Below are positions 36,917 through 47,567 of a DNA stretch of 64,000 nucleotides, piece by piece. Under the pieces are notes generated by a model. The model made no database searches and had not been told where the DNA came from. It saw nothing but the letters and a program-made list of their open reading frames with translations. The stretch's first letter is position 1, and each line of letters opens with the position of its first letter. This stretch comes from Nocardioides szechwanensis (GTDB taxonomy: Bacteria > Actinomycetota > Actinomycetes > Propionibacteriales > Nocardioidaceae): positions 248,001 through 312,000 of the forward strand of contig NZ_FNIC01000003.1 of assembly GCF_900103935.1 (NCBI RefSeq), in the 5' to 3' direction. Both the position numbers and the translations under genes were made by a program.

Positions 36917-38551
36917 ATGGACCAAGACCAGCTGATCACCACCGGCCTCTTCCTGTCGATCGTCGCCCTGACCGTCGGCATCACGTTCTGGGCCAGCCGC
37001 CAGACCTCCGGCAGTGACGACTTCTACGCCGGAGGCCGCAGCTTCTCCGGCTTCCAGAACGGCCTGGCCATCGGCGGCGACTACATGTCGGCCGCCTCGT
37101 TCCTCGGCATCTCGGGTGCCATCGCGCTCTACGGCTACGACGGCTTCCTCTACTCGATCGGCTTCCTCGTCGCCTGGCTGGTGGCGCTGCTGCTGGTCGC
37201 GGAGATGCTGCGCAACTCCGGCCGCTACACGATGGCCGACCAGCTCGCGTACCGGATGAAGCAGAAGCCGGTGCGGATGGCCGCGGCGACCTCGACGGTC
37301 GCGGTGTCGATCTTCTACCTGCTCGCCCAGATGGTCGGCGCCGGCTCGCTCGTCGCGCTCCTGCTCGACGTGGAGAGCCAGGCCATCAAGAACCTCACCA
37401 TCTTCGGCGTCGGACTGCTGATGATCTTCTACGTCGCCGTCGGCGGCATGAAGGGCACCACCTGGGTCCAGATCGTCAAGGCCGTGCTGCTCATGGCCGG
37501 CTCGGCGCTGATCGTCGTACTGGTGCTCGTGAAGTTCAACTTCAACCTCTCCGAGCTCCTCGGCGCCGCCAGCTCCAACACCGGCAAGGGCCAGGCGTTC
37601 CTCGAGCCGGGTCTGCGCTACGGCGTCGACCTCACGAGCAAGATGGACTTCGTGTCGCTCGGGCTCGCGCTGGTCCTCGGTACGGCGGGCCTGCCGCACA
37701 TCCTGATCCGCTTCTACACCGTCCCCACGTCTCGCGACGCGCGGAAGTCGGTGCTGTGGGCGATCGGCCTGATCGGCGTCTTCTACCTGTTCACGCTGGT
37801 CCTCGGCTTCGGTGCCGCGGCCCTGCTGAAGGGTGACGAGGCAGAGCAGGTGGCCATCAGCAAGGGCAACCTGGCCTCCCCACTGCTGGCGGAGTCCGTC
37901 GGCGGCGGGGCCGGCTCCACCGGAGGCGCGATCCTGCTCGCACTGATCGCGGCGGTCGCCTTCGCCACCATCCTCGCGGTGGTGGCCGGACTGACCCTCA
38001 CGTCGTCGGCGTCCGTGGCGCACGACATCTACAACAACGTGATCAAGAAGGGCACCGCCACCGAGGCCCAGGAGATCCGGGTCACCCGGATCGCGGCGAT
38101 CACCATCGGCACCATCGCGACGTTGCTGGCCATCCCGGCCCAGAACCTCAACATCGCGTTCCTGGTGGCGTTGGCGTTCGCGGTCGCGGCCTCGGCGAAC
38201 CTGCCGGCGATCGTCTACAACATGTTCTGGCGGCGCTTCAACACCCGCGGCGCCACCTGGAGCATCTACGGCGGCCTGATCTCGTCCCTCGGCCTGGTGT
38301 TCTTCTCGCCGGTCATGTCCGGCAAGGGCCTGGACCCGGTCACGGGCAAGAACCTGTCTCTGCTGCCGACCAGCATCGACATCTCGTGGTTCCCGCTGGA
38401 GAACCCCGGCCTGGTCTCGATCCCGCTCGGCTTCCTGTTCGGCTTCCTCGGCACCATCAGCCGTCGCGAGCCGGAGTCGGAGGAGAAGTTCACCGAGCTC
38501 GAGGTCCGCGCCCTCACGGGTGCCGGGTCCGAGAAGGCGATCGTGCACTGA
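36917..38551 (+). CDS. actP: Cation/acetate symporter
   Basis: A 544-residue SSS transporter with about 13 helices. Conserved: SDDFYAGGRSFSGFQNGLAIGGDYMSAASFLG near residue 30, GTAGLPHILIRFYTVP near 255, and VVAGLTLTSSASVAHDIYNNV near 355. With the DUF485 partner upstream and acs downstream, acetate or another short monocarboxylate is the likely substrate. Length and motifs are typical. A strong hairpin follows the stop, so acs may be transcribed partly from its own promoter. Confidence 0.94.
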   Translation: MDQDQLITTGLFLSIVALTVGITFWASRQTSGSDDFYAGGRSFSGFQNGLAIGGDYMSAASFLGISGAIALYGYDGFLYSIGFLVAWLVALLLVAEMLRNSGRYTMADQLAYRMKQKPVRMAAATSTVAVSIFYLLAQMVGAGSLVALLLDVESQAIKNLTIFGVGLLMIFYVAVGGMKGTTWVQIVKAVLLMAGSALIVVLVLVKFNFNLSELLGAASSNTGKGQAFLEPGLRYGVDLTSKMDFVSLGLALVLGTAGLPHILIRFYTVPTSRDARKSVLWAIGLIGVFYLFTLVLGFGAAALLKGDEAEQVAISKGNLASPLLAESVGGGAGSTGGAILLALIAAVAFATILAVVAGLTLTSSASVAHDIYNNVIKKGTATEAQEIRVTRIAAITIGTIATLLAIPAQNLNIAFLVALAFAVAASANLPAIVYNMFWRRFNTRGATWSIYGGLISSLGLVFFSPVMSGKGLDPVTGKNLSLLPTSIDISWFPLENPGLVSIPLGFLFGFLGTISRREPESEEKFTELEVRALTGAGSEKAIVH

Positions 38552-38580
38552 TCGTGGACTGACGGAGTAGTTCCATTGCC

Positions 38581-38622
38581 GTGGTCGGGTGCTCTCTCCA
38601 TCGGGGAGAGACACCCGGCCAC
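38581..38622. terminator. Terminator-like hairpin after actP
   Basis: Arms GTGGTCGGGTGCTCTCTCC and GGGGAGAGACACCCGGCCAC pair with one mismatch and small bulges around ATC, 30 bases after the actP stop. There is no U-tract, as is usual in this GC range. Confidence 0.65.
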
Positions 38623-38653
38623 GGGCGTCCTAGGGTGGCGAGAGCCACCCAAG

Positions 38654-38761
38654 CACCGGGATGTACGACCGAAGCGAGTACTCCCAATGGAGGACGAAGT
38701 CCTCCACCACCGGGATGTACGACCGAAGCGAGTACTCCCAATGGAGTGACGAAGTCACTCC
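38654..38761. repeat. Two tandem 54-bp REP-like units before acs
   Basis: A 38-base sequence beginning CACCGGGATGTACGACCGAA is present at 38654-38691 and 38708-38745. Each copy is followed by a different short hairpin: GGAGGAC-GAA-GTCCTCC (38689-38705) and GGAGTGAC-GAA-GTCACTCC (38743-38761). The period is 54 bases. The block ends 19 bases before the acs start. Confidence 0.8.
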
Positions 38762-38780
38762 ACTAAGCCAGGAGTGAGAA

Positions 38781-40772
<1,992 letters not shown>

Positions 40773-40778
40773 CCACCT

Positions 40779-40850
40779 GCCGAGTCGGCGCGAACGCACG
40801 TTGTTCGCGCCGACTCGGCGTTTCTGGGCGTGCACAAGAGCCGACTCGCG
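40779..40850. repeat. GAGTCGGCGC-family inverted repeats after acs; probable terminator
   Basis: Perfect 17-base arms GCCGAGTCGGCGCGAAC (40779-40795) and GTTCGCGCCGACTCGGC (40803-40819) with a 7-base loop begin 6 bases after the acs stop. An inverted relative of the 20.3-kb repeat, CGTGCACAAGAGCCGACTCG, starts at 40829. The first stem is well placed as a terminator. Confidence 0.75.
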
Positions 40851-40927
40851 ATGGGTAGGGTGGGCACCAGGTGCGCCGGGAAGTCTGGTCGGCAACGATT
40901 CCGCCGACCCCTGCCAGGAGCCTCTTT

Positions 40928-42262
40928 GTGAGCCCCGCGAGCCCCGCACCCCAGACCCCTCCCGACCGACCGGCCGGCCGGCCGCGGCTGTTCGCGCGGG
41001 GGACGTTCCTCGAGCACTCCCGTACGGCGGAGATCCTGCGCGCCGAGACCACCGGCGGCCTGCTGCTCATCGCCGGGGCGGCGATCGCGATCATCTGGGC
41101 CAACACGCCCTGGAGCGACGTCTACGAGTCGATCCGCGACCAGCGGGTCGGCCCGTCGTCGCTGCACCTCGACCTGACGCTCGGCGCGTGGGCGGCCGAC
41201 GGGCTACTGGCGGTGTTCTTCTTCGTGGCCGGGCTCGAGCTCAAGCGGGAGTTCGTCGCCGGGGACCTGCGCGACCCGCGCCGGGCCGCCGTACCGGTCG
41301 CCGCCGCCGTCGGCGGGATGGTCGCGCCGGCCCTGATCTTCGTGCTGTGGAACCTCGGCGGCGACGGCTCGCTGCGCGGGTGGGCGATCCCCACCGCCAC
41401 CGACATCGCGTTCGCGGTGGCGGTGCTCGCGGTGATCAGCACCCACCTGCCGACGGGGCTGCGTACGTTCCTGCTGACGCTGGCGGTCGTCGACGACCTG
41501 CTGGCCATCACGATCATCGCGATCTTCTACACCAGCGACCTGGACCTGCTGTTCCTCGCGCTGGCGGTGGTGCCCATTGGGCTGTTCGCGCTGCTGGTGC
41601 AGCGCCGCATCCACAGCGCCTGGCTGCTGGTCCCGCTGGCGCTCCTCGCCTGGGCGCTGGTCCACGAGTCCGGCGTCCACGCGACCGTGGCGGGCGTGCT
41701 CCTGGGGTTCACGGTGCCGGTGCTCCGGCGCGACGGGCGAGAGGACGCCCGGGGCCTGGCCGAGCACCTCGAGCACCTGGTGCGGCCGATCTCCGCGGGG
41801 TTCGCGGTCCCGGTCTTCGCGTTCTTCGCCGCCGGCGTGACCGTTGGCGGGCTGAGCGGGCTGACCGACTCGCTGGGCGACCCGGTTGCCCTCGGCATCG
41901 TCTTCGGCCTGGTGGTCGGCAAGACCGTCGGCATCACCGGGTCGACCTGGTTGCTCGCCACGTTCACCCGGGCCGACCTCGACGACGACCTGTCGTGGGT
42001 CGACGTGTTCGGCATGGCGCTGCTCGCGGGCATCGGCTTCACCGTGTCGCTGCTGATCGGCGAGCTGGCCTTCGGTCACGGCAGCACCACCACCGACCAC
42101 GTCAAGGTCGGCGTGCTCGTCGGTTCGCTCACCGCCGCTGTGCTCGCCTCGGTGGTGCTGAGGATGCGCAACCGCGTCTATCGGCGGATCTGCGAGCTCG
42201 AGGAGCGTGACACGGACGCAGACGGGGTACCCGACGTCTTCGAGCGGGACGAGACCTCCTGA
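40928..42262 (+). CDS. nhaA: Na+/H+ antiporter NhaA
   Basis: The 444-residue antiporter has about 12 helices. The key aspartates are visible: PTATDIAFA near residue 157 and VVDDLLAI near 188, matching Asp133 and Asp163/164 of E. coli Nha[24 protein letters not shown] is the typical first helix. GTG at 40928 is chosen because AGGAG lies 8 bases upstream; the longer frame lacks one. The C-terminus has a charged tail ([15 protein letters not shown]). It exports sodium in exchange for protons. It is not part of the M. tuberculosis order, so probably inserted between acs and the holin-like gene. Confidence 0.94.
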   Translation: MSPASPAPQTPPDRPAGRPRLFARGTFLEHSRTAEILRAETTGGLLLIAGAAIAIIWANTPWSDVYESIRDQRVGPSSLHLDLTLGAWAADGLLAVFFFVAGLELKREFVAGDLRDPRRAAVPVAAAVGGMVAPALIFVLWNLGGDGSLRGWAIPTATDIAFAVAVLAVISTHLPTGLRTFLLTLAVVDDLLAITIIAIFYTSDLDLLFLALAVVPIGLFALLVQRRIHSAWLLVPLALLAWALVHESGVHATVAGVLLGFTVPVLRRDGREDARGLAEHLEHLVRPISAGFAVPVFAFFAAGVTVGGLSGLTDSLGDPVALGIVFGLVVGKTVGITGSTWLLATFTRADLDDDLSWVDVFGMALLAGIGFTVSLLIGELAFGHGSTTTDHVKVGVLVGSLTAAVLASVVLRMRNRVYRRICELEERDTDADGVPDVFERDETS

Positions 42263-42342
42263 CCGCGACCGGCACTGGTGAGGTTCGCCGGTGGGGTTCG
42301 GTAGGGTCGGAACCCGAGACCAACGAGACCAGAGGAACGCGC

Positions 42343-42762
42343 ATGTCACCCGAACCGGTCAAGGCACCGCCCGCTGAGGGCGATCCCACCATCGGACGTC
42401 TCGTCGCCGACGCCAGCCGGGACATCTCGACGCTGCTGTCGAAGGAGATCGAGCTCGCCAAGTCGGAGCTCAAGGTCAGCGTCAAGGCCGGCGGGCTGGG
42501 CGCGGGGCTGTTCGCCGCCGCCGGGTTCCTGCTGGTGCTCGCGGTCATCATGCTCTCGGTCGCGATCGCCTACCTGATCCACTGGAACGGCTCCGGGCTC
42601 GACCTGCACTGGGCGTTCCTGATCGTCTTCGCGTTCTACCTGCTGCTCGCCGGGGGCCTGGTCTTCGTCGGCATCAAGAAGGTCAAGCAGGTCAAGGCGC
42701 CCGAGAAGGCGATCCGGCAGGGCAAGCAGATCCCCGCCGCCCTGAAGGGCCAGGGAAAGTGA
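42343..42762 (+). CDS. Phage-holin-superfamily (Act_holin) membrane protein
   Basis: A 139-residue protein with SRDISTLLSKEIELAKSELK at about 28-48, two membrane helices (about 57-80 and 90-115), and a basic tail. This is the actinobacterial holin-like family (PF07332), despite its name a chromosomal housekeeping family rather than a prophage remnant. It corresponds by position to Rv3669. The amphipathic segment suggests membrane-surface binding. Role unknown; envelope function is likely. Ends within the REP-like repeat. Confidence 0.85.
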   Translation: MSPEPVKAPPAEGDPTIGRLVADASRDISTLLSKEIELAKSELKVSVKAGGLGAGLFAAAGFLLVLAVIMLSVAIAYLIHWNGSGLDLHWAFLIVFAFYLLLAGGLVFVGIKKVKQVKAPEKAIRQGKQIPAALKGQGK

Positions 42763-42805
42763 CTTCGTCACTTCCCTTGGGAGTACTCGCTGCGCTCGTA
42801 CTCCC
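42753..42805. repeat. REP-like pair (modules B and A) between convergent genes
   Basis: Module B is AAGTGAC-TTC-GTCACTT with flanking GGG/CCC, and module A is GGGAGTAC (42779-42786) with GTACTCCC (42798-42805) around TCGCTGCGCTC. It lies between the convergent holin-like and MarP genes and can terminate both. Confidence 0.75.
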
Positions 42806-42821
42806 GGTCCGCTGATTCACC

Positions 42822-43994
42822 TCAGCCGGCGCAGTCGCCGGTCGACTCGCTCTCGGTGTTGGTGATCCCGATCGCCGCGGACTCCGCGACCTGGTCGGCC
42901 GTGAGCGCGTAGCCGGTCTCCTTGTCGGTGACCGAGGCGGCGAAGACCACGCCGGCGACGTCACCCTTGGACGTGAGGATCGGCCCGCCGGAGTTGCCCG
43001 GGCGGACCAGCGCCCGCAGCGAGAAGACCTCGCGGATGACCGTGCCCTCGCCGTAGATGTTGGGTGAGCGCAGCCGCTGCTCGTCACGGATCCGGCCGGG
43101 CTGGATGTCGAACGGCCCGTCCTGCGGATAGCCGAGGATCGCGACGGCGTCCTTGGGCTGGGCGTCCCTGAACGCCAGGATCGGCACGTCGCCGGTGTCG
43201 AACGCGAGGATCGCGATGTCGAGCTCCGGGTTGTACTCGACCACCTGGGCCGCCATCGAGGTGTCGCCGACGACCACCTCGGGGTTGTCGACGCCGGCGA
43301 CGACGTGGGCGTTGGTCATCAGCCGGCCCGGGGCGTAGACGAAGCCGGTGCCCTCGACCCCGCGGCCGCAGTCGTTGGTGCCGAGCACCTTGAGCACGCT
43401 GGCCTCGGCGCGGGTGATGTCGGGGTCGGTGAGCAGCCGCTTGTCGCCGGGTCCGACCTCGACGATGCGCTCGGGGGCGAACGGCTCGAGGTAGCGCGGG
43501 AAGAAGCTGGTGCCGACGACGTTGTTGAACGCCTGGAGCACGTTGGACGCCGACTGCGGGAGCACCCGGTCGACACCCGCGAGCACCTCGGAGCTGCGGA
43601 CGAGCGGGGTCACCGAACCGATCCGCGAGCCCGAGATCGCGACACCGAGGGCCCAGGCGACCAGGAGTACGGCGACCGCACTGAGCGCCGCCCCGCCGAC
43701 CGCGTCGATCGCCCGGATCGGTTGCCAGGTGATCCGGTCGCGGATCCGCGCGCCGGCGTACTGCATCGCGGCCTGCCCGAGCGAGGCGGACAGGATCACG
43801 ATGAACAGCGCCCCCAACGAGACCAGCAGCGACGGCTCGGCCTCGCCGAGCGCGACCGGCGCGAGCCAGACCCCCAGCAGCCCGCCGAGCAGCAGGCCGG
43901 TGGTGGCGAACGCCCCGGTGACGAAGCCCTGCCAGTAGCCCGAGAGCGCGTAGGCGAGCACCAGCAGCACGAGCAGCCAGTCGAGTGCGTTCAA
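42822..43994 (-). CDS. marP: MarP-like membrane serine protease
   Basis: The 390-residue protein has a CvpA-like N-terminal domain of four membrane helices (about 1-120) and a chymotrypsin-fold protease outside. Catalytic residues fit TNAHVVAG (near 230), LDIAIL (near 260) and PGNSGGPI (near 335). Cysteines in NDCGRG near 208 and in the C-terminal GDCAG match the disulfide that locks M. tuberculosis MarP (Rv3671c) active under oxidation and acid stress. The start is TTG at 43994, overlapping the NUDIX stop by TTGA. In mycobacteria it protects pH homeostasis by processing peptidoglycan hydrolases; here the same role is inferred. Confidence 0.92.
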   Translation of the reverse strand: MNALDWLLVLLVLAYALSGYWQGFVTGAFATTGLLLGGLLGVWLAPVALGEAEPSLLVSLGALFIVILSASLGQAAMQYAGARIRDRITWQPIRAIDAVGGAALSAVAVLLVAWALGVAISGSRIGSVTPLVRSSEVLAGVDRVLPQSASNVLQAFNNVVGTSFFPRYLEPFAPERIVEVGPGDKRLLTDPDITRAEASVLKVLGTNDCGRGVEGTGFVYAPGRLMTNAHVVAGVDNPEVVVGDTSMAAQVVEYNPELDIAILAFDTGDVPILAFRDAQPKDAVAILGYPQDGPFDIQPGRIRDEQRLRSPNIYGEGTVIREVFSLRALVRPGNSGGPILTSKGDVAGVVFAASVTDKETGYALTADQVAESAAIGITNTESESTGDCAG

Positions 43995-44695
43995 CGGCGT
44001 TCCTCGAAACGGGTGTTGGGCTTGAAGTCGGTGCGGGTGGGTTCACCTTGCAGCATGTGGGCCGGTAGGTCGTGCACCGGCGGGTCGGCGATCTCCTCGG
44101 CCCAGTCGAGGAAGTGGAAGAGCCGCGAGATGATCCCGGCCGTGAAGCCCCACAGGATCACGTCGCGGTCGTCGCCGATCAGGAAGCCCGGACCGACCCA
44201 GCCGCTCGGGTGGCGTACGGCGATCCGGTGCGTCGGCTCGGTCAGCTCGCTGAGCGGCACGCGGTAGATGGCGTGCACCTCGTCGGGTGACACCACCGAC
44301 ACCGGACTCGGCTCGCGCCACCAGGCGAGGACCGGGGTGACGGCGAAGTTGCTCGGCGGCAGCCAGAGCTCGGGGAGCTCGGCGAACACGTCGACGCCGG
44401 ACGGGTCGAGCCCGGTCTCCTCCTGTGCCTCGCGCAGCGCGGCGTCGTGCGGCGTCTCGCCCTCGTCGATGGTGCCGCCCGGGAACGAGACCTGGCCCGG
44501 GTGGGACCGCATGTGGTGCGCGCGTTCGGTGAGCAGCAGGTCGGGTCCCTGCGGCCCCTCCCCGAAGAGCATCAGGACCGCGCCGCGGCGGGCGTTGGAG
44601 TCTTCCGGCGGCATGAAGCGGGTCAGCTCGTGGACCGTGATCGAGCGGGCGCCGATCGCGACCGGCTCGAGCCAGTCGGGGAGGTCGGAGGTCAC
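43991..44695 (-). CDS. NUDIX hydrolase, CoA pyrophosphatase-like
   Basis: The 234-residue hydrolase has the NUDIX box as GGTIDEGETPHDAALREAQ followed by EETG, a complete GX5EX7REUXEEXGU. Upstream, ERAHHMRSHPGQVSFPGG matches the CoA-pyrophosphatase signature (NuDL/NudT7-8 group). It may cleave CoA or CoA derivatives to phosphopantetheine and ADP. GTG start at 44695 inside the GTGA overlap with the thioredoxin-like gene. It is the Rv3672c equivalent by position. Confidence 0.9.
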   Translation of the reverse strand: MTSDLPDWLEPVAIGARSITVHELTRFMPPEDSNARRGAVLMLFGEGPQGPDLLLTERAHHMRSHPGQVSFPGGTIDEGETPHDAALREAQEETGLDPSGVDVFAELPELWLPPSNFAVTPVLAWWREPSPVSVVSPDEVHAIYRVPLSELTEPTHRIAVRHPSGWVGPGFLIGDDRDVILWGFTAGIISRLFHFLDWAEEIADPPVHDLPAHMLQGEPTRTDFKPNTRFEERR

Positions 44696-45195
44696 AGGGT
44701 CACGTCCAGGTGGGTCTCGACGAGCTCCTCGAGCTCGGCCACCGACTCGATCTCCGTGAACTCCATGTGGACCACGACGCCGTCGGCGTCGACCAGCGCC
44801 AGGAACGGCAGGCCCAAGATGTCCGGGAACGGCGGGGAGTCGCTCACCTCGCCCTCGTCGTCGGACAGCAGCTCGTAGGTGACGCCGCTGTCGGCGATCA
44901 GCTGCTCGGCCTTGTCTCGCATCGTCTCGAGGTGGTTGATGCCGAGCATCGCCACCTGGTCGCCGTGCTCCTTCTCGAACGCCTCGAGGATCGGCAGCTC
45001 GCGCCGGCAGGGGCCGCACCACGACGCCCACAGGTTGACGACGAGCGGCCCCTTGAGCGTGGACAGGTCGACCTCGTCCTCGGAGTCGAAGCCCACGAGG
45101 GTGACCTCGGGCAGCGTCTTGACCTCGGGGCGCTCGTCCTCGGTGCAGCCAGTGAGCAGCAGCACGAGACAGAGCCCGCCGAGCAGCCTCCTCAC
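44692..45195 (-). CDS. TlpA/ResA-like thioredoxin lipoprotein
   Basis: The 167-residue protein has a lipoprotein signal (RRLLGGLCLVLLLTGC, lipobox LTGC) and a thioredoxin fold with the redox site WASWCGPCRRELP near residue 60. It also has the cis-Pro loop GLPFLALV. It is expected to be membrane-anchored outside the cell and to act in disulfide or cytochrome maturation. It sits between nth and the NUDIX gene with GTGA overlaps on both sides, so nth-tlpA-nudix-marP is one coupled operon. A functional link to the MarP disulfide is attractive but unproven. Confidence 0.9.
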   Translation of the reverse strand: MRRLLGGLCLVLLLTGCTEDERPEVKTLPEVTLVGFDSEDEVDLSTLKGPLVVNLWASWCGPCRRELPILEAFEKEHGDQVAMLGINHLETMRDKAEQLIADSGVTYELLSDDEGEVSDSPPFPDILGLPFLALVDADGVVVHMEFTEIESVAELEELVETHLDVTL

Positions 45196-45896
45196 GCGGG
45201 ACCCTGCGTCTTGACCAGCGCGGCGGCGGCGACCGGGTCGGTCGGCCCCTCGCCGTACGACGGGCAGAGCCGCGCGATCGGGCAGGCGCCGCAGGCGGGC
45301 TTCTTGGCGTGGCAGCGGCGCCGGCCGTGCCAGATCAGGTGGTGGTTGAGCATCACCCAGTCGCGCTTGGGGAACAGCGCCCCGATGGCGTGCTCGACCT
45401 TGACCGGGTCGGTCTCCTCGGTCCAGCCGAAGCGGCGCGCGAGCCGCCCGAAGTGGGTGTCGACGGTGATGCCGGGTACGCCGAAGGCGTCACCGAGCAC
45501 CACGTTGGCCGTCTTGCGACCGACACCCGGCAGCGTGACCAGGTCGACCAGCCGCGGGGGCACCTGACCGTCGTACCGCTCGACGAGCGCGGCGCTCAGC
45601 TTGAGCAGCGACTCGGTCTTGGCCCGGAAGAAGCCCAGGGGCCCGACGATCTGCTCGAGGTGGGCGCGGTCGGCGGCGGCCATGGCCGCGGGCGTGGGGT
45701 AGGCGGCGAAGAGAGTCGGCCGCACCGCGTTGACGCGCCGGTCGGTGGTCTGGGCGCTTAGGACGGTGACGACCAGGAGCTGGAACGGGTTGTCGAAGTC
45801 GAGCTCGCAGCGGGCGTCGGGATAGGTCTCGGCGAGCATCCGGTCGATCTTGCGTGCGCGCCGGACGAGGCCGGTGTGGGTCTCGGGCGCAGGCAC
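45192..45896 (-). CDS. nth: Endonuclease III
   Basis: A 234-residue DNA glycosylase/AP lyase for oxidised pyrimidines. The helix-hairpin-helix is LPGVGRKTANVV with the catalytic Lys, and the catalytic Asp is in ITVDTHFGR. The [4Fe-4S] loop is C-x6-C-x2-C-x5-C (CHAKKPACGACPIARLC). N-terminal AETYPDARCELDFDNPFQLLVVTVLSAQTTD is typical. GTG start. Divergent from crp across a 151-base promoter region. Confidence 0.96.
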   Translation of the reverse strand: MPAPETHTGLVRRARKIDRMLAETYPDARCELDFDNPFQLLVVTVLSAQTTDRRVNAVRPTLFAAYPTPAAMAAADRAHLEQIVGPLGFFRAKTESLLKLSAALVERYDGQVPPRLVDLVTLPGVGRKTANVVLGDAFGVPGITVDTHFGRLARRFGWTEETDPVKVEHAIGALFPKRDWVMLNHHLIWHGRRRCHAKKPACGACPIARLCPSYGEGPTDPVAAAALVKTQGPA

Positions 45897-45995
45897 GCCG
45901 ACAGCCTACGGCGCAGCGGGGACACCCCCGAAACAGCGTCCGGACCCGACTGCGGGGCGACAAGTTCGCAGGTCATCGGGCGGGTTGGGTTTCCG

Positions 45996-46011
45996 TGTGA
46001 GATGAGCCACT
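45996..46011. promoter_or_regulatory. Weak candidate CRP site upstream of crp
   Basis: TGTGA-GATGAG-CCACT keeps the left half-site and three of five bases of the right (TCACA). It lies 37 bases before the crp start, with TAGGAT (46015-46020) between as a possible -10. Autoregulation is plausible but the match is partial. Confidence 0.3.
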
Positions 46012-46047
46012 GGATAGGATCAACCCGACACCACAACAGGAGGATCC

Positions 46048-46725
46048 GTGGACAACGACGTACTCCGTCAAGCCCCGCTGTTCAGCGCGCTCGACGACGA
46101 GGCCGCGACGGCGCTGCGGGCGTCCATGTCCGACACGCGACTGCGCCGCGGCGACGTGCTCTTCCACGAGGGAGACTCCGGCGACAAGCTCTACATCGTC
46201 CTCGAGGGCAAGGTGAAGCTCGGCCGCTCGTCCTCCGACGGCCGCGAGAACCTCCTCGCGATCCTCGGCCCCGGCCAGATGTTCGGCGAGCTGTCGCTCT
46301 TCGACCCCGGCCCGCGCTCGGCCACGGTCACGGCGGTCACCGACACGACGTTCGCGTCGCTGTCCCACGAGGACCTGCTCCGCTGGCTCGAGGGGCGCCC
46401 CGTCGTCGCTCGCGGCCTGCTGACCCAGCTCGCCGGCCGTCTCCGCAAGGCCAACGACGTGGTCGCCGACCTGGTGTTCTCCGACGTCCCCGGCCGCGTC
46501 GCCAAGGCGCTGCTCGACCTCGCCGACCGCTTCGGCCGCACCGCCGACGACGGCGTCCACGTCCACCACGACCTCACGCAGGAGGAGCTCGCCCAGCTGG
46601 TCGGCGCCTCCCGCGAGACGGTCAACAAGGCGCTCGCCGACTTCGCCTCGCGCGGCTGGCTGCGCCTCGAGCCCCGCTCGGTGGTCATCATGGACGTCGA
46701 GCGACTGGCCCGACGCGCCCGCTGA
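46048..46725 (+). CDS. crp: Crp/Fnr family transcriptional regulator
   Basis: The 225-residue regulator has a cyclic-nucleotide-binding domain (about 18-130) with LYIVLEGKVKLGR and MFGELSLFDPGPRSATVTA, the GELSxxxxxxRSA phosphate-binding cassette of cAMP-binding members. The C-terminal HTH_Crp is VHHDLTQEELAQLVGASRETVNKALADFASRGWL. GTG start with AGGAGG 4-5 bases upstream. It is equivalent to Rv3676/GlxR. It should bind TGTGA-N6-TCACA sites such as the one at 36492. Confidence 0.95.
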   Translation: MDNDVLRQAPLFSALDDEAATALRASMSDTRLRRGDVLFHEGDSGDKLYIVLEGKVKLGRSSSDGRENLLAILGPGQMFGELSLFDPGPRSATVTAVTDTTFASLSHEDLLRWLEGRPVVARGLLTQLAGRLRKANDVVADLVFSDVPGRVAKALLDLADRFGRTADDGVHVHHDLTQEELAQLVGASRETVNKALADFASRGWLRLEPRSVVIMDVERLARRAR

Positions 46726-46742
46726 CTCCACCGAGCAACGCG

Positions 46743-47567
46743 TCAGCGGTTCTGTAGATAGGCGAGCTGGGCCCGCACGGACAGCTCCGCGGCGCCCCAG
46801 AGCACCGGGTCGACGTCCTGGTAGACGATCTCGACGACCCGCCGAGGGACCTCGTCCTCGGCGATGCCCTCGGGGTGCGGGGCGTCGCGCAGCTGGGCGA
46901 ACGCCGCCTCGACCTGCCCGAGGCGCTCCTTGCGGTGGGCGATGTAGAAGTCGAGCGCACCGAGAGCGTCGGTGATCACCGGTCCGTGGCCGGGCCAGAT
47001 CGAGGCGACCTCGTGGGCGGCGGCGAGCGCGTGCAGCCGGTCGAGCGAGTCGAGGTAGGCGCCGAGCTGGCCGTCGGGGTGGGCGACGACCGTAGTACCG
47101 CGCCCCAGGACGGTGTCGCCGGTGAGCACGGCACCCTCCGCGGGCAGCAGGAACGACAGCGAGTCGGCCGTGTGCCCCGGCGTACCCACGACCTTGATCT
47201 CGAGGCCGTCGACGGAGACCACGTCGCCGTCGCCGAGCCCCTCGGAGCCGAGCCGGTAGTCGGGGTCGAGGGCGCGTACGCCGCAGCCCATCCGCTCGGC
47301 GAACTCCTTGGCGGCCTCGGAGTGGTCGTAGTGGTGGTGGGTCAGGAGTACGACACCCACCTCGCCGGCCGCCTCCGCGATCGCGTCGAGGTGGGCCGGG
47401 ATCGACGGGCCGGGGTCGATGACGACCGAGCGCCGGGCGCCGGGCTCGCGCAGCACCCAGGTGTTGGTGCCGTCGAGGGTCATCATGTTGGCGTTGTCGG
47501 CCAGGACGCACCGCGCGCGCTCACCGAAGGACCCGCCGGTCCAGGCCCCGTCGGTCGCCTCGGTCAT
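46743..47567 (-). CDS. Metallo-beta-lactamase-fold hydrolase
   Basis: A 274-residue protein with the metal motif LTHHHYDHS near residue 77, further ligands in GHTADSLSF near 134 and TGDTVLGRG, and GHGPV near 198. The C-terminal part resembles the LACTB2 winged region (RKERLGQVEAAFAQL). Likely a cytoplasmic hydrolase of unknown substrate (Rv3677c by position). ATG overlaps the next-upstream NUDIX stop as ATGA, giving a RidA-NUDIX-MBL operon. Confidence 0.9.
   Translation of the reverse strand: MTEATDGAWTGGSFGERARCVLADNANMMTLDGTNTWVLREPGARRSVVIDPGPSIPAHLDAIAEAAGEVGVVLLTHHHYDHSEAAKEFAERMGCGVRALDPDYRLGSEGLGDGDVVSVDGLEIKVVGTPGHTADSLSFLLPAEGAVLTGDTVLGRGTTVVAHPDGQLGAYLDSLDRLHALAAAHEVASIWPGHGPVITDALGALDFYIAHRKERLGQVEAAFAQLRDAPHPEGIAEDEVPRRVVEIVYQDVDPVLWGAAELSVRAQLAYLQNR

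Noticed and set aside
42343..42762. Prophage remnant suggested by the holin-like gene
   Set aside because: The family is chromosomal in Actinobacteria, the context is housekeeping, and no other phage genes are nearby.
46720..46748. Terminator between crp and the MBL gene
   Set aside because: Only a 7-bp stem (CGCTGAC/GTCAGCG) with a 15-base loop that overlaps both stop codons; too weak to call.
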